Notes: a model not told the origin generated them from the sequence alone. A stretch of DNA of 64,000 nucleotides from an uncultured Pseudomonadota bacterium (GCA_902802115.1 CADCKW010000005.1:1-64000), one strand, 5' to 3'. Shown: positions 19,091 through 29,129, counted from the first letter of the stretch. Made by a program: numbers and translations.

Positions 19091-21166
19091 ATGCAATTAA
19101 ATCTAGAAAATCTTAACGCGGCACAAATATCCGCGGTAAAAAAGACCTCTGGGCCATTATTGGTATTGGCGGGTGCCGGGACCGGAAAAACACGTGTTTT
19201 AACAACGCGCATTGGTTATATTTTGTCACAAAATTTGGCAAAACCCTGGCAGATTTTATCCCTGACATTTACGAACAAGGCGGCAAATGAAATGAAAAAT
19301 CGCCTGGATACGATGGCGGACGGTGAATTTTATGCGCGTGATATTTGGTGTGGAACATTTCACTCTATGTGTCTGCGTATCCTGCACAGTAATTATGCGG
19401 CGGCGGGACTGCGACCTGATTTTTTAATTTATGGCGAAGACGACCAAAAATCTGTGATAAAAAAAGTATTGGCGGATTTGAATTTACAAACAACAAAAAA
19501 GCCCGCTGATTACGTCGAAGATTTTTCCAGAATCAAAGACCGCGGTATCACCGAAAAGCCCATCACAGACAAGATTTTTAACGCATATAACGATGAATTG
19601 GCGCGCATGGGGGCAGTTGATTTTGGTGATATTATATTGCGGACTTTGCATTTGTTTCAAAACAATCCTGGAATTTTGGAACATTATCAAAATCAATTTA
19701 AATACATTTTGGTTGATGAATTCCAAGATACCAATGCGGCACAAATGCAATTATTGACATTTTTAACAAAACATAGTGACAATCCAAATATCTGTTGTGT
19801 TGGTGATGATGACCAATCTATATATTCATGGCGTGGTGCAGAAATTAAAAATATTTTGAATTTTGAAAAAACTTTTCCTGGGGCAAAAATTATTCGACTG
19901 GAAACAAATTATCGCAGTACAGGAAATATTCTGGGGGCGGCAAACTCTTTGATACGGCATAATAACGATCGTTTGGGCAAAGATTTAACAACCGCAAACG
20001 CAAATGATATGGGCGAAAAGGTTTATGTTTTTACATTGGGGTCTGATTTAGACGAGGTTAAATTTATTGCTGATGCAATTGTGCGCAATGGCCCTGTGTA
20101 TAACAATAAAACTATATTAATTCGTTCTGGGTCTTTGTCGCGTTTATTCGAAGAAGAATTTGCGCGTCGTGCGATACCATATCGTTTAATTGGTGCAACC
20201 AAGTTCTATGACCGTATGGAAATTCGTGATGCAATTTGCTATATTCGATTACTGGTGTATCCATTTGACGATATGTCATTTATGCGTATAATTGGCAAGC
20301 CGCGTCGTGGTTTTGGTCAATCGGCAATTGAAAAATTGCGTGGTTTTGGGGACAGTTTGATGTCTGGGTTGCGTAATGCAAAATTAAAAGGAAAACAGGC
20401 AATCGCAGCCCAAGAATTTTTATCCTTATTTGATTTTGATTGGGAAAATATGGAACCACGCGTGGCTGTGCAAAAATTATTAGACGATTCAGGATATATA
20501 AAAATGTGGCAAGAATCCAAAGATGCCGATGCGCCAGACCGACTGATAAATATTCGCGAATTGATATCCAATGTTGTTGCCAAATATGATTCTTTAAAAG
20601 AATTTTTGGAACAGGCATCATTGATGATGACTGATGATAATGATGAGCCAGAATCAAAAAATAATAATGCGGTAAATATCATGACGATACATGCCGCCAA
20701 AGGTCTAGAGTTTGATAATGTGTTTTTGCCCGCCTGGGAAGAAAACATATTTCCAAATGAAAAATCGATAAATGATGGTTCTGTCGAAGAAGAACGGCGG
20801 CTTGCCTATGTCGCAATAACACGCGCGAAAAAGATAGCGGTTATTACAAATACTGTATCGCGATTAATGTATGGTAATCGTCAAAATAATGCCCCCAGTC
20901 GTTTTATCAGTGAAATAGACAGTAAATATCTATGCTTTGGTAATGATACGCGTGTCGCACCGCGTCAATCGCCGCAACAATATTCTGGCCCAATGGTTGC
21001 AAAAAAAATATTTAAACCAAAAACAGAAAACTTGGTTGGTCGCCAGGCACGACACAGTGAATATGGAACCGGTGTAATTATTGCTGACGGAACGGGGATT
21101 TTGACAATCGCGTTTGGTTCGCGTGGAATAAAAAAAATCGCACGTGATTTTGTCACAATTTTATAA
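19091..21166 (+). CDS. uvrD: UvrD/PcrA-family superfamily 1 DNA helicase
   Basis: A 691-residue 3'-5' helicase. Motif I is AGAGTGKTR near residue 30, motif Ia LTFTNKAANEMK, motif II VDEFQDTNAAQ, motif III GDDDQSIYSWRGA, motif V TIHAAKGLEFD and motif VI EERRLAYVAITRAK. All ATP-binding and coupling residues appear intact. The C-terminal ~50 residues form the small Tudor-like domain (GTGVIIADG) that binds RNA polymerase in PcrA. ATG 19091 is preferred over an in-frame TTG at 19073, which would overlap the -10 box. It acts in nucleotide excision repair and replication-transcription conflicts. Confidence 0.95.
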   Translation: MQLNLENLNAAQISAVKKTSGPLLVLAGAGTGKTRVLTTRIGYILSQNLAKPWQILSLTFTNKAANEMKNRLDTMADGEFYARDIWCGTFHSMCLRILHSNYAAAGLRPDFLIYGEDDQKSVIKKVLADLNLQTTKKPADYVEDFSRIKDRGITEKPITDKIFNAYNDELARMGAVDFGDIILRTLHLFQNNPGILEHYQNQFKYILVDEFQDTNAAQMQLLTFLTKHSDNPNICCVGDDDQSIYSWRGAEIKNILNFEKTFPGAKIIRLETNYRSTGNILGAANSLIRHNNDRLGKDLTTANANDMGEKVYVFTLGSDLDEVKFIADAIVRNGPVYNNKTILIRSGSLSRLFEEEFARRAIPYRLIGATKFYDRMEIRDAICYIRLLVYPFDDMSFMRIIGKPRRGFGQSAIEKLRGFGDSLMSGLRNAKLKGKQAIAAQEFLSLFDFDWENMEPRVAVQKLLDDSGYIKMWQESKDADAPDRLINIRELISNVVAKYDSLKEFLEQASLMMTDDNDEPESKNNNAVNIMTIHAAKGLEFDNVFLPAWEENIFPNEKSINDGSVEEERRLAYVAITRAKKIAVITNTVSRLMYGNRQNNAPSRFISEIDSKYLCFGNDTRVAPRQSPQQYSGPMVAKKIFKPKTENLVGRQARHSEYGTGVIIADGTGILTIAFGSRGIKKIARDFVTIL

Positions 21167-21172
21167 ATTATA

Positions 21173-23050
21173 TTATAATATTCTATCTATTTCGGTCTGC
21201 AATACATCTAATCCTGATGATGGCATTGTGCTGACAGGGACAATTGGTGTTGCGCCTATTGATGCCCTCAGTGTATTTGTTCTGGCGGTTTGATCAGCTG
21301 CCGATACAGTGTCTGTTTTTGTGATAACAACAATATGTTTGATTGTGGTTAAACCATTTCCATACGACGATAATTCATTACGTATATCATTATATTCTGC
21401 CACCCAATCTGTTTTGGTTCCGTCTATTATATACAGCAACAATCTGGACCTTATGGCATATATCAAGAAGTCTGTTCCGTATGCGGTGTTTAATGATGGC
21501 AAGCAAACAGTTGTGAATTTTCCACCAGGTGTGGATAAATCACCTGTTCTTATTGGGCGAGAACTGTATGGACTGTTTATTATGTTATCGCGATTAGTTG
21601 TCATTGCAAAAAATAACGAATATTTACCCACCAAACGCGAACCAACAATGGCGATATCGTATTCCAGGTGTTCATCGCCACTCGATGAACCACCGGCGCC
21701 ACCAGTCCCCCCAGAACCACCTGTTTTGCCACCAGCCCCAGAACTGCTGCCTGACGAACTATTCGACCCACTGTTTGAATTGTTGGATTTATTTTTTGTT
21801 TTTTGAAATTTTGACCTGATTAAAGACCATAATTTTTTTGCGTCTTTTTCTAAATTTTCGCCCCATGATGAATCTATTTTACCACCCCATTGTTGTGCCA
21901 AATTTTTCGCTTTGTCCGCCATATAGCACACCAACAACAAAGTCAAAACCAATACCATAGCCCCCGCAAAGCCGTTTAATTCATCGGCTGATAAAATTTT
22001 ACCAGTTGCCGGGTCTATAATAAATGCCAACAGCGATGTTGAAACACTGATTGCGACCGCCAAACATACAAAATATAAAGCCGCCGTCACAACACGATTG
22101 ATTTGCGTCTTTAAATCTTCGGCTTTAAATATTCCCAGAAAAGAATTAAACAAATCGCCGGCAACACCTTTGTATTTTGTCTTGGCAGTTGTTTCGGCAA
22201 TTGCGGTAAATGGCAACAACATCACAGACAAGAATAAATCAGCGATAACCCCCAAAGCAATTACCAAAAATTTCCAGATACAAATAATGGACAGGTATGT
22301 CACATATAAACCAATCGCCGCAGAAAACAAACTATGCCCAACGGCGCTGATAACCCATTTCCAACCGATTTCCATTGTTGTCACAAAGAAACTGGACATT
22401 TGACTGGGGATACATAATAAACTGGCGGCGGCATCTGCGGTAATGGTCAGGTTTGATGGTGCATTTGTTGCAACATATTGATGAATTGCCGGACATATAT
22501 CTGGCACAGAAAAACCAGCAACCGATGTCACAGTTGTTAAAATAACATTTGCAACAACATTACCAATATAAACCACCGGCATCATAATCATAGCAAACGC
22601 TTTGTCCAGACCGAAATTTAATGCAATCAGCCAAACAGAAATCCAAATACCTTTGATTAAAATATTGCGCACAGTTTCTTTTGCATCGCCCCCAGAACCA
22701 ATTAAATTATACGCTTCGAATGCGACCCAAAAAGCATACGCGATTAACATAAATAATATTGCAAATCTAACCAAAGGCGTGCCAACCGCGTTTATAACAG
22801 TTGTCATACCGCCCATAAATGCCAGCCCCAGTTTTGCATCGATTGGGACATAATTGTCGCCAACAGGTGTGGCGGTTGGACCAAAATTATTTAAATCTTG
22901 GATAATAGATGCGGTCACCAATTCGCGATTTGCCTCGGTTGCCCAAGAACCGTATTCGCCAACATCACCAACGGCAAAACCAGGCATTGATATAAATATT
23001 GCAACAATCGCAACCAAGACTTTACGGAGAAAATCATTTATTCTTGTCAT
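21173..23050 (-). CDS. VirB6/TrbL-like membrane protein fused to a degenerate Obg-like GTPase domain
   Basis: A 625-residue protein. A signal peptide or first helix covers residues 8-27. Hydrophobic helices at about 85-110, 130-180, 225-280, 318-345 and 360-378 form a VirB6/TrbL-like polytopic part. Residues 418-459 are a Ser/Gly/Asn linker. Residues 463-625 form a P-loop GTPase-like domain: IVGSRLVGKYS (468-478, Tyr where Ser/Thr is normal after GK), FLIYAIRSRLLLYIIDG (528-544) as in Obg proteins, G4-like TKTD (577-580) and G5-like STMPSSGLDVL (607-617). The DxxG Switch II motif is not recognisable (CLPS). GTP hydrolysis is doubtful; binding may remain. It overlaps the upstream gene by 4 nt and is the last of four co-directed VirB6-like genes. 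Confidence 0.75.
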   Translation of the reverse strand: MTRINDFLRKVLVAIVAIFISMPGFAVGDVGEYGSWATEANRELVTASIIQDLNNFGPTATPVGDNYVPIDAKLGLAFMGGMTTVINAVGTPLVRFAILFMLIAYAFWVAFEAYNLIGSGGDAKETVRNILIKGIWISVWLIALNFGLDKAFAMIMMPVVYIGNVVANVILTTVTSVAGFSVPDICPAIHQYVATNAPSNLTITADAAASLLCIPSQMSSFFVTTMEIGWKWVISAVGHSLFSAAIGLYVTYLSIICIWKFLVIALGVIADLFLSVMLLPFTAIAETTAKTKYKGVAGDLFNSFLGIFKAEDLKTQINRVVTAALYFVCLAVAISVSTSLLAFIIDPATGKILSADELNGFAGAMVLVLTLLLVCYMADKAKNLAQQWGGKIDSSWGENLEKDAKKLWSLIRSKFQKTKNKSNNSNSGSNSSSGSSSGAGGKTGGSGGTGGAGGSSSGDEHLEYDIAIVGSRLVGKYSLFFAMTTNRDNIINSPYSSRPIRTGDLSTPGGKFTTVCLPSLNTAYGTDFLIYAIRSRLLLYIIDGTKTDWVAEYNDIRNELSSYGNGLTTIKHIVVITKTDTVSAADQTARTNTLRASIGATPIVPVSTMPSSGLDVLQTEIDRIL

Positions 23051-24546
23051 GATACAATCCCCTGGTCTTTCATAGATTTAACTGCGGCATCGAACCATTT
23101 TCGTGGGGCGCGCAAAGCCTTGGCACCCAAATCGTATGTCCATTTACCAATATCGAATTTTTCACTTGTTGATAAATCTGTTTCTTCGGTATGTGCCAAT
23201 GGAATTTTAACTTTGCCATATGGTAATAATTTATCAATTCTGGGCACCAACACATAATAATAAGCAAATATCAAACCGAACATCAGCAGCAAAAATGTCC
23301 AACCATCTTTCAAGAAATCAAACGCATCAGGATATACCTGTTCGATTTGTGCCTTTTGTTCCAAGAAACAAGGTTTGAATAAATCTGCATCAACCAAACC
23401 ATCGGCATTTTTGGATTCAGCCTCGCACTTTGCAAAAGCATTCATAACATATTGTGCCTGGGGCGATGTTTTTCCTGACATTTGCATTTCGAACATCGGC
23501 GGTAAAATCGAAGTATAACTATCTGTGGGACCTGGGAATAATGAATCCGCTGCATAATAAACAATTGAAAATAATATAGTGATTTTTAAAGATATCGATA
23601 TAATCGCCACCGCCGCTGAAACAACGGTCCCCAATGCTTTGCGAAACAGTCCCGATGCGATTTTCCATACCTGTTCATATGCCGCGGCGGCAATCAAGAT
23701 AGGCAAAAATATAATTACAAAAACGACTTTGAATAATACAGAAAATATTTGAAAGAATAAATCAAATCCAACAATTAAAAACGCGATAACCAATAACATT
23801 CCAGAAATCCATGTCATTATACCGCCACCCAATCCCAACCAAGCATAGTTCATCAATGCAAAACCGCCCGCCGCGCCAGCCAACATAACGGCATATAAAT
23901 TTCCTAAAACACACATAAACGCACCTGACAAAGCCGACATCGCGCCAGACAATTCGGTTGCACCCAAAATTACATTGCAATCGGTTGCCGATGCGACACC
24001 TGTGGCGGTCATAGACAATATTGAACCTATGTATAAAATGGGTGAAATTAAAATTTCGGAAACAACTTTCAAAGATTCTGTTCCGCCGGCACTCAAAACA
24101 CCGATGGCGACACCTGCAATTAAAATACGCACACCCAATTTCCATACGGGGTCGAACCATTTTTTGAAATCCAAATCATTTGCAGATGTTGAATAACTGG
24201 CGTTCTTTTTTGATGCGTCCCAAATAAATTTAATAGCAGATAAAAACATATAAATCGCAAAACCTGCCGCCATCAATATCCACAAATTATCAACAATACC
24301 GGTCCAAAACATTTCGGACGCCTGTCCCAATATATTTAACAGTTCGACCAAATATCCGCCTAAAAATAAATGTCCCAGATTTGAAATATCGCCATCTGCA
24401 CCCACAGAATGCATAAAATTATCCAAAGATGTATATGTTAATGCATCACCACCAATTGTCGATGTTAAATACCAAATTCCCAACCCCAGTGCGATTGCGA
24501 CGCCCAGTATTCGTAAAACTATCGAAATTATTTGCAACTTCTTCAT
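23047..24546 (-). CDS. VirB6/TrbL-like type IV secretion membrane protein
   Basis: A 499-residue polytopic protein. The N-terminal helix is followed by a periplasmic loop and about seven further helices, densest at residues 185-320. A second soluble loop (about 340-410) contains two Cys. The C-terminal ~85 residues are cytoplasmic and charged. Helix layout and the Gly/Ala-rich central helices resemble VirB6/TrbL inner-membrane channel subunits. It overlaps the next gene by 4 nt and lies 12 nt behind the 24559 gene. No VirB4, VirB8 or VirD4 gene is nearby in this window. Confidence 0.6.
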   Translation of the reverse strand: MKKLQIISIVLRILGVAIALGLGIWYLTSTIGGDALTYTSLDNFMHSVGADGDISNLGHLFLGGYLVELLNILGQASEMFWTGIVDNLWILMAAGFAIYMFLSAIKFIWDASKKNASYSTSANDLDFKKWFDPVWKLGVRILIAGVAIGVLSAGGTESLKVVSEILISPILYIGSILSMTATGVASATDCNVILGATELSGAMSALSGAFMCVLGNLYAVMLAGAAGGFALMNYAWLGLGGGIMTWISGMLLVIAFLIVGFDLFFQIFSVLFKVVFVIIFLPILIAAAAYEQVWKIASGLFRKALGTVVSAAVAIISISLKITILFSIVYYAADSLFPGPTDSYTSILPPMFEMQMSGKTSPQAQYVMNAFAKCEAESKNADGLVDADLFKPCFLEQKAQIEQVYPDAFDFLKDGWTFLLLMFGLIFAYYYVLVPRIDKLLPYGKVKIPLAHTEETDLSTSEKFDIGKWTYDLGAKALRAPRKWFDAAVKSMKDQGIVS

Positions 24547-24558
24547 TGGTTTTCTTTT

Positions 24559-25767
24559 TTATTTCCTGTTGTCTGCAATCGTTTTAATACCTTTTTTAAT
24601 TCCGTTAAACATACTGTTTGTGGCATTCATTATTGATTTACTTAACCCTTCGCCAACTTTGGGTTCTGCGGCTTTGGTATCAAACATACCCAAAATGATA
24701 TCAGTAATTTGTGGAATTTTTCCATAAATAAATGTTAAAACATAAACTAAAACAACCACACTGGTCAGTGTAATATCATATTGCCCTGTGACCCCCAGAT
24801 CCCCAGAATAAATTTCACCGTTCATAATTGCCGCCAATAATGCGTCAAAACTGTTTGTTCCGTCATTGGGATCTGTAAAGAATCGTGCAATAATAACTAA
24901 AATAACAGTATATGTAATTACCGCCGAGCCCAAAGTTATAATTGCTCCTATTAAATTTTTAATTTGTTCAACACCAACACCTTTGCCGAAATTTTTTATC
25001 CACCCTAACCAAGACGGAATATCTTTGTCATTAACATCTTGAAATGCCGATGCCATCAACGATATTGGAAAGAAAAATGCAAACATAGCCATTGCGATAA
25101 TAACATCTGCAAAATAACATAAAAAATTAAAGAACATTTTGAAAAACGCGAAAAACAAATATAACCCAACAAACGCTAAAATTAAATGCTTTATAAATGC
25201 ACCAATGCCGAAAAACATGTCCCATGAAAAAGCGGAATCCAACATTGCGACCCCCAGATTCATAAAGCCTTGGAATTGTGTGATTGTCACCTTGGCAATA
25301 TCGATAATTGCAATACGCAAATCATCGCGGAAAAAACCATTTTGGACAGTTGTTTTTAATGGTTGATATGTCACATGTTCTTCGATGATATCGGGTGTAG
25401 ATTTTAACATTGCGGTCGCGTATGTTTGTGTCACATATGCCACCGGTTCAAATGTAATCGTTGTAATGAAACGTGGCAACATAACACCCATGCCTAAAAA
25501 AGCCATGGCAAATATAGAATTGATAAATACCGGTCGCATAGACTTGCTGAACCAACCGTCTTGGAAACCGGTGGTAATATTTTTCCAAACAGCCCCAAAA
25601 ACATACAAACTGAAAAAAGCCATAAAAACGACAGTACATATAAAAACAAATTTGGGGTATGCACTCGCAGCGGCGGCAGAAATAATTTGAAACATGCGGT
25701 CAAATATTGGGCAAGACCAACATTGCACAGTATTAGATATAAAGATATGTCCTAATTCTGTTATCAT
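24559..25767 (-). CDS. VirB6/TrbL-like membrane protein with N-terminal CWSC motif
   Basis: A 402-residue polytopic protein. Near the N-terminus it has QCWSCPIF (residues 15-22), closely matched by TCWSCQLF in the gene at 27096. Helices lie at about 40-60, 80-105, 195-250, 285-300 and 335-355. A short charged tail ends the protein. The CxxC pair could be a redox or metal site in an otherwise VirB6-like protein. Its start codon overlaps the stop of the 25767 gene by one base, indicating co-translation. Confidence 0.6.
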   Translation of the reverse strand: MITELGHIFISNTVQCWSCPIFDRMFQIISAAAASAYPKFVFICTVVFMAFFSLYVFGAVWKNITTGFQDGWFSKSMRPVFINSIFAMAFLGMGVMLPRFITTITFEPVAYVTQTYATAMLKSTPDIIEEHVTYQPLKTTVQNGFFRDDLRIAIIDIAKVTITQFQGFMNLGVAMLDSAFSWDMFFGIGAFIKHLILAFVGLYLFFAFFKMFFNFLCYFADVIIAMAMFAFFFPISLMASAFQDVNDKDIPSWLGWIKNFGKGVGVEQIKNLIGAIITLGSAVITYTVILVIIARFFTDPNDGTNSFDALLAAIMNGEIYSGDLGVTGQYDITLTSVVVLVYVLTFIYGKIPQITDIILGMFDTKAAEPKVGEGLSKSIMNATNSMFNGIKKGIKTIADNRK

Positions 25768-27035
25768 TATTTACCCCGAAATACCTTCCATAAATTTTGT
25801 GCGGTTTTCGCATTAGACTTTGTAATATCCCAACCTGTTTTAACATCTTTTTTAACCGAATCATATAAATCTGTTCCGCCTTTGCCGACATAACTTTTTA
25901 ATTTGTCGCGTGTTATTTCAAAAACTTTATTCATCAAAAAGAAAGTCAGCAAACAAGACAACCACAATACAGAATGTTCGCCAAATCCACTGGAATTTGC
26001 ACTGGCAGACGGCACACTGGAATATGCGGTGCCACCAACCGACGAAACGAATATAGTGCTGTTCCATTGAAACAGTGCGCTGACCAATGCGATATTTACA
26101 CACAACATAAACGCACACGCAATCATGGTGACAATCATTTTTTTCAATGCGTCAATAATACCTGAAAAAGCCGGCCAAATATTAAACCATGGGTCACTGG
26201 GTTTAACCACCCATGCGGCAACATTAAACGGATATAAAATCAAAGCAATTCCAAAATCAAAAATCGCCTGGATAATCAATAATGCCATAAAAATATTGCA
26301 TGCTGTAAATGTTCCCACCATCAGCAACCCAGTAATAATATTCATAAAACTTTGTCCGCCATTGTGTGTCATCAGTGATGTTGGCAGTCCGCTGGAAATA
26401 TATTTAAAACCACGTTTTACAACGGCATTATTTGCCACCGATAAAACATGGACTGGTTCGATTAAATATTCGCATGATTGTTTGCTAAGCCAGCCTTGTT
26501 CCAATAAATTTTCTGGGCATTTGATGTCAATACTGCTTTGCAGGTTGATATTGCTGGACGCTTTTAAAATTTCGGTGGTGTAAAGTGACCCAAAATGCAT
26601 AAACGGGTTTATTACGGCATTTGCCAAAAACTGTGGTCGCAACGGTAATAAAACCAATACAGCCACCAATACGCGAATTCCAGGTTTAATTAAATCTTCA
26701 CCAATTTTTGTTGGTGTTGCATTATCTGCGGTGACTGATGGGGCCTTGAACCCAAATGTTTTTAACCAGAATTTTGGAATATATAATTTTATCAAATACG
26801 ATGCGATATAAAATGCAACAAATCCCCAAATCAGTAAATATATAATTCCATCACCATGACCAACAAAATACGCGTATGTTCCATTTGCAACAAACATAAA
26901 CGCGTCCAGAACAATTGGCACCAATCCAGATATATCCAAAGAATCAATATTGATTATTGATGCGTTTGCAACCCCCGGCACAAATGCACCCAGAAAACAA
27001 ACAATTGCGGCAAAAAATTTTTTTATAAAATTCAT
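25767..27035 (-). CDS. VirB6/TrbL-like membrane protein, first gene of the minus-strand set
   Basis: A 422-residue protein with a probable signal peptide (residues 1-25). Hydrophobic helices occur at about 38-56, 63-82, 120-140, 230-265, 285-315 and 355-368. The tail from 370 on is charged. Topology and neighbours support VirB6/TrbL relatedness, although I see no single diagnostic motif. A -10-like TATAAT lies about 20 nt upstream of the start on the minus strand, so this gene probably opens the four-gene operon 25767-23047-21173. Confidence 0.55.
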   Translation of the reverse strand: MNFIKKFFAAIVCFLGAFVPGVANASIINIDSLDISGLVPIVLDAFMFVANGTYAYFVGHGDGIIYLLIWGFVAFYIASYLIKLYIPKFWLKTFGFKAPSVTADNATPTKIGEDLIKPGIRVLVAVLVLLPLRPQFLANAVINPFMHFGSLYTTEILKASSNINLQSSIDIKCPENLLEQGWLSKQSCEYLIEPVHVLSVANNAVVKRGFKYISSGLPTSLMTHNGGQSFMNIITGLLMVGTFTACNIFMALLIIQAIFDFGIALILYPFNVAAWVVKPSDPWFNIWPAFSGIIDALKKMIVTMIACAFMLCVNIALVSALFQWNSTIFVSSVGGTAYSSVPSASANSSGFGEHSVLWLSCLLTFFLMNKVFEITRDKLKSYVGKGGTDLYDSVKKDVKTGWDITKSNAKTAQNLWKVFRGK

Positions 27036-27082
27036 CTTTAATAATTGCTATCTAATTATATCATATTTTGATAAATTTATGG

Positions 27083-27088
27083 TATAAT
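27083..27088 (+). promoter_or_regulatory. -10 box 7 nt ahead of the 27096 start
   Basis: Perfect TATAAT whose end is 7 nt from the ATG at 27096. There is no Shine-Dalgarno and no good -35 at standard spacing. Confidence 0.5.
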
Positions 27089-27095
27089 TAAAATC

Positions 27096-28433
27096 ATGAA
27101 TTGGTTAAAAAAATTTTGGATAACATTTGTATCGTTCTTGCCATTATCCGCAGGGGCGGTTTCGCCGTTTTTAATTGGTGGTGCGGTTTTGGGGGCTGGT
27201 ATAATTGGTTATTCTGTTTATCGCAGTGTTGCACCGGTAAATTTGGCGGACGCGTTATCGTTTTTTTCAACATGTTGGTCGTGTCAGTTATTTTCGGATA
27301 TTGTTGCAACAATGTCGCATATTTTACCGGTTGCATACAAAGCATTGGGTAAAATTATAATTCCGTTTTCGATTGCATTAACTGCGGTTTGGTTTGCGTG
27401 GCAATTATTGGAAATTTATACAGGTTCCAAATCCAAAAGTGATATTGCGTCCGCCCCCGCGGTTGCAGATGGTTGGAATATTGGGGCAAAGTTTGGTATG
27501 CACACGATAAAATTGTTGTTTGTTGCGGCATTGTTGGCGGTGCCATTACCGCGTTTAATTTCGTCTGTGATTGTGGAACCAATATTTGATATCGGTTTAT
27601 CTATGAATTATACGATGTCTGCGGTTGATTCGCGTGCAAATTATGCGAATTGTATAGTTGCCACCGCGGTTGCCGACCGCCAAAGCATTTATGCCGATAC
27701 AAATAACGGTGGTATAAACGCATTTGCACCAAAATTCCGTCATAACCTGACATGCCAAATTGCAAATGTTCATCAAATGACAGGTTTGGGTATGACGGTT
27801 GGTTGGACAATGTTAAACATGGCGTTTAATTCCCAGTATATGCATAAAATATTATGGGGTGTGCCAATCTTTCCAAATATTCCGCTGTTTTTAACAGGCT
27901 TGTTGATAACTTTACTATTTTTTGCGGCATTGTTGCCGATACCGTTGTATTTTTTGGAAATATTTATGAAATTGGCTGTGGATTTTCTGTTGTTGCCACT
28001 GACTTTGCTGGAATGGTTGTTCAAAGATTGGACAGTAATAAAAATGGGTGACAGAAATATTCAAAAAACCATAGACGATGTTATATCTGGGGCATTGGGA
28101 TTGGCAATGACGGGGATATTTATAACATTTGCGATTATGGTTTTGAATGCAGTATTTTCTGGTTGGACCGGTGCCGATGTTATCAAAACAGCCATAGCCC
28201 AAAACGATTCGCAATATTTGATAGATAATTTGCTGCAAACAACCAGAAATACTGCATTGGTGACGATTATTTTGATGGGGATATTTATGACAATGTTTAT
28301 GGTAATGATACCGGCATTGATAAAATCTTTATTTAACATTGAAATATCGGATAAATACTATCAAACCGCGAAAAAAGACACGAAAATTTTGTGGGACGAC
28401 ATAAAAAAAATATGGAATTCCGCAAAAAAATAA
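27096..28433 (+). CDS. VirB6/TrbL-like membrane protein with CWSC motif, divergent from the set
   Basis: A 445-residue polytopic protein. The N-terminal helix is followed by a Gly-rich helix (FLIGGAVLGAGIIGYSV) and FFSTCWSCQLF around residue 57-67. This resembles the start of the 24559 protein, so the two are probably paralogues. Helices follow at about 85-105, 145-165, 225-300, 335-355 and 385-410. It is transcribed away from the other four genes but clearly belongs to the same group. The mRNA is predicted leaderless. Confidence 0.6.
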   Translation: MNWLKKFWITFVSFLPLSAGAVSPFLIGGAVLGAGIIGYSVYRSVAPVNLADALSFFSTCWSCQLFSDIVATMSHILPVAYKALGKIIIPFSIALTAVWFAWQLLEIYTGSKSKSDIASAPAVADGWNIGAKFGMHTIKLLFVAALLAVPLPRLISSVIVEPIFDIGLSMNYTMSAVDSRANYANCIVATAVADRQSIYADTNNGGINAFAPKFRHNLTCQIANVHQMTGLGMTVGWTMLNMAFNSQYMHKILWGVPIFPNIPLFLTGLLITLLFFAALLPIPLYFLEIFMKLAVDFLLLPLTLLEWLFKDWTVIKMGDRNIQKTIDDVISGALGLAMTGIFITFAIMVLNAVFSGWTGADVIKTAIAQNDSQYLIDNLLQTTRNTALVTIILMGIFMTMFMVMIPALIKSLFNIEISDKYYQTAKKDTKILWDDIKKIWNSAKK

Positions 28434-28486
28434 AAATCAAGTGATTTATTTAACGCGAGCCCCTTTTTTAATACCGCCGAATCTGT

Positions 28487-28492
28487 TATACT
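28487..28492 (+). promoter_or_regulatory. -10 box ahead of the 28500 gene
   Basis: TATACT ending 7 nt before the GTG at 28500 and 10 nt before ATG 28503, with no Shine-Dalgarno. Confidence 0.45.
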
Positions 28493-28499
28493 ATGTATC

Positions 28500-29012
28500 G
28501 TGATGAAAAAGTTTCCGATTCTTTATTGGCCACGAAAGACGACTGATGACACAGAATATCAGTTATCGCGCAAGGTTATAAACGGTATTACTGGCACAAT
28601 GCCAACAATTATCACAGAAGACTTGGATATTGATGCCATAATGAACGAAAATCCTGATGCGGTTGTGTATTATCCTGTGTTTTGTGGCTCAACAGGTTGG
28701 TGGGGCGAATTATTGGGCGCTGGCGCGGTTGTTGTGGATAAGGTTATTGTATCCCCAGAATGTCAGTTAATGGTGATTCATTCGGACCGAAACGCAAATT
28801 CAACCGGAACGAATCAATTATTGGCTGCGGAAATTTACCCCAGTAGTGGATTTTTCAAAAAAATGAATTCTTCGATTGCGACCGTTGCCGATATGTTGGC
28901 AACCGATGCGGGCACGATTTTGGCTTTGTTTTCTGGATCTAATCAAAGTAAATTTATAAATATTTTGGAATCGACCGGAAATTCATATTTGGGCTGTATC
29001 GGTCGATATTAA
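28500..29012 (+). CDS. uncharacterised protein
   Basis: A 170-residue soluble protein, starting at GTG 28500 or ATG 28503. It has no signal peptide or membrane helix. The segment AVVYYPVFCGSTGWWGELLGAG is hydrophobic and Gly-rich and may be the core of an alpha/beta fold. Only two other features stand out: a Trp pair and three Cys. I recognise no family. It lies just behind the VirB6-like set and may or may not be part of it. Confidence 0.6.
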   Translation: MMKKFPILYWPRKTTDDTEYQLSRKVINGITGTMPTIITEDLDIDAIMNENPDAVVYYPVFCGSTGWWGELLGAGAVVVDKVIVSPECQLMVIHSDRNANSTGTNQLLAAEIYPSSGFFKKMNSSIATVADMLATDAGTILALFSGSNQSKFINILESTGNSYLGCIGRY

Positions 29013-29129
29013 CAAAGAAATTTTTATAAATAAATGGTGGGCGATAAAAAGCCCTGTTTTCATTTTATATATTGCACACGAATTTAAATACGGTTATGAT
29101 TTTTCATATATCAATAAAGGAAATACATT

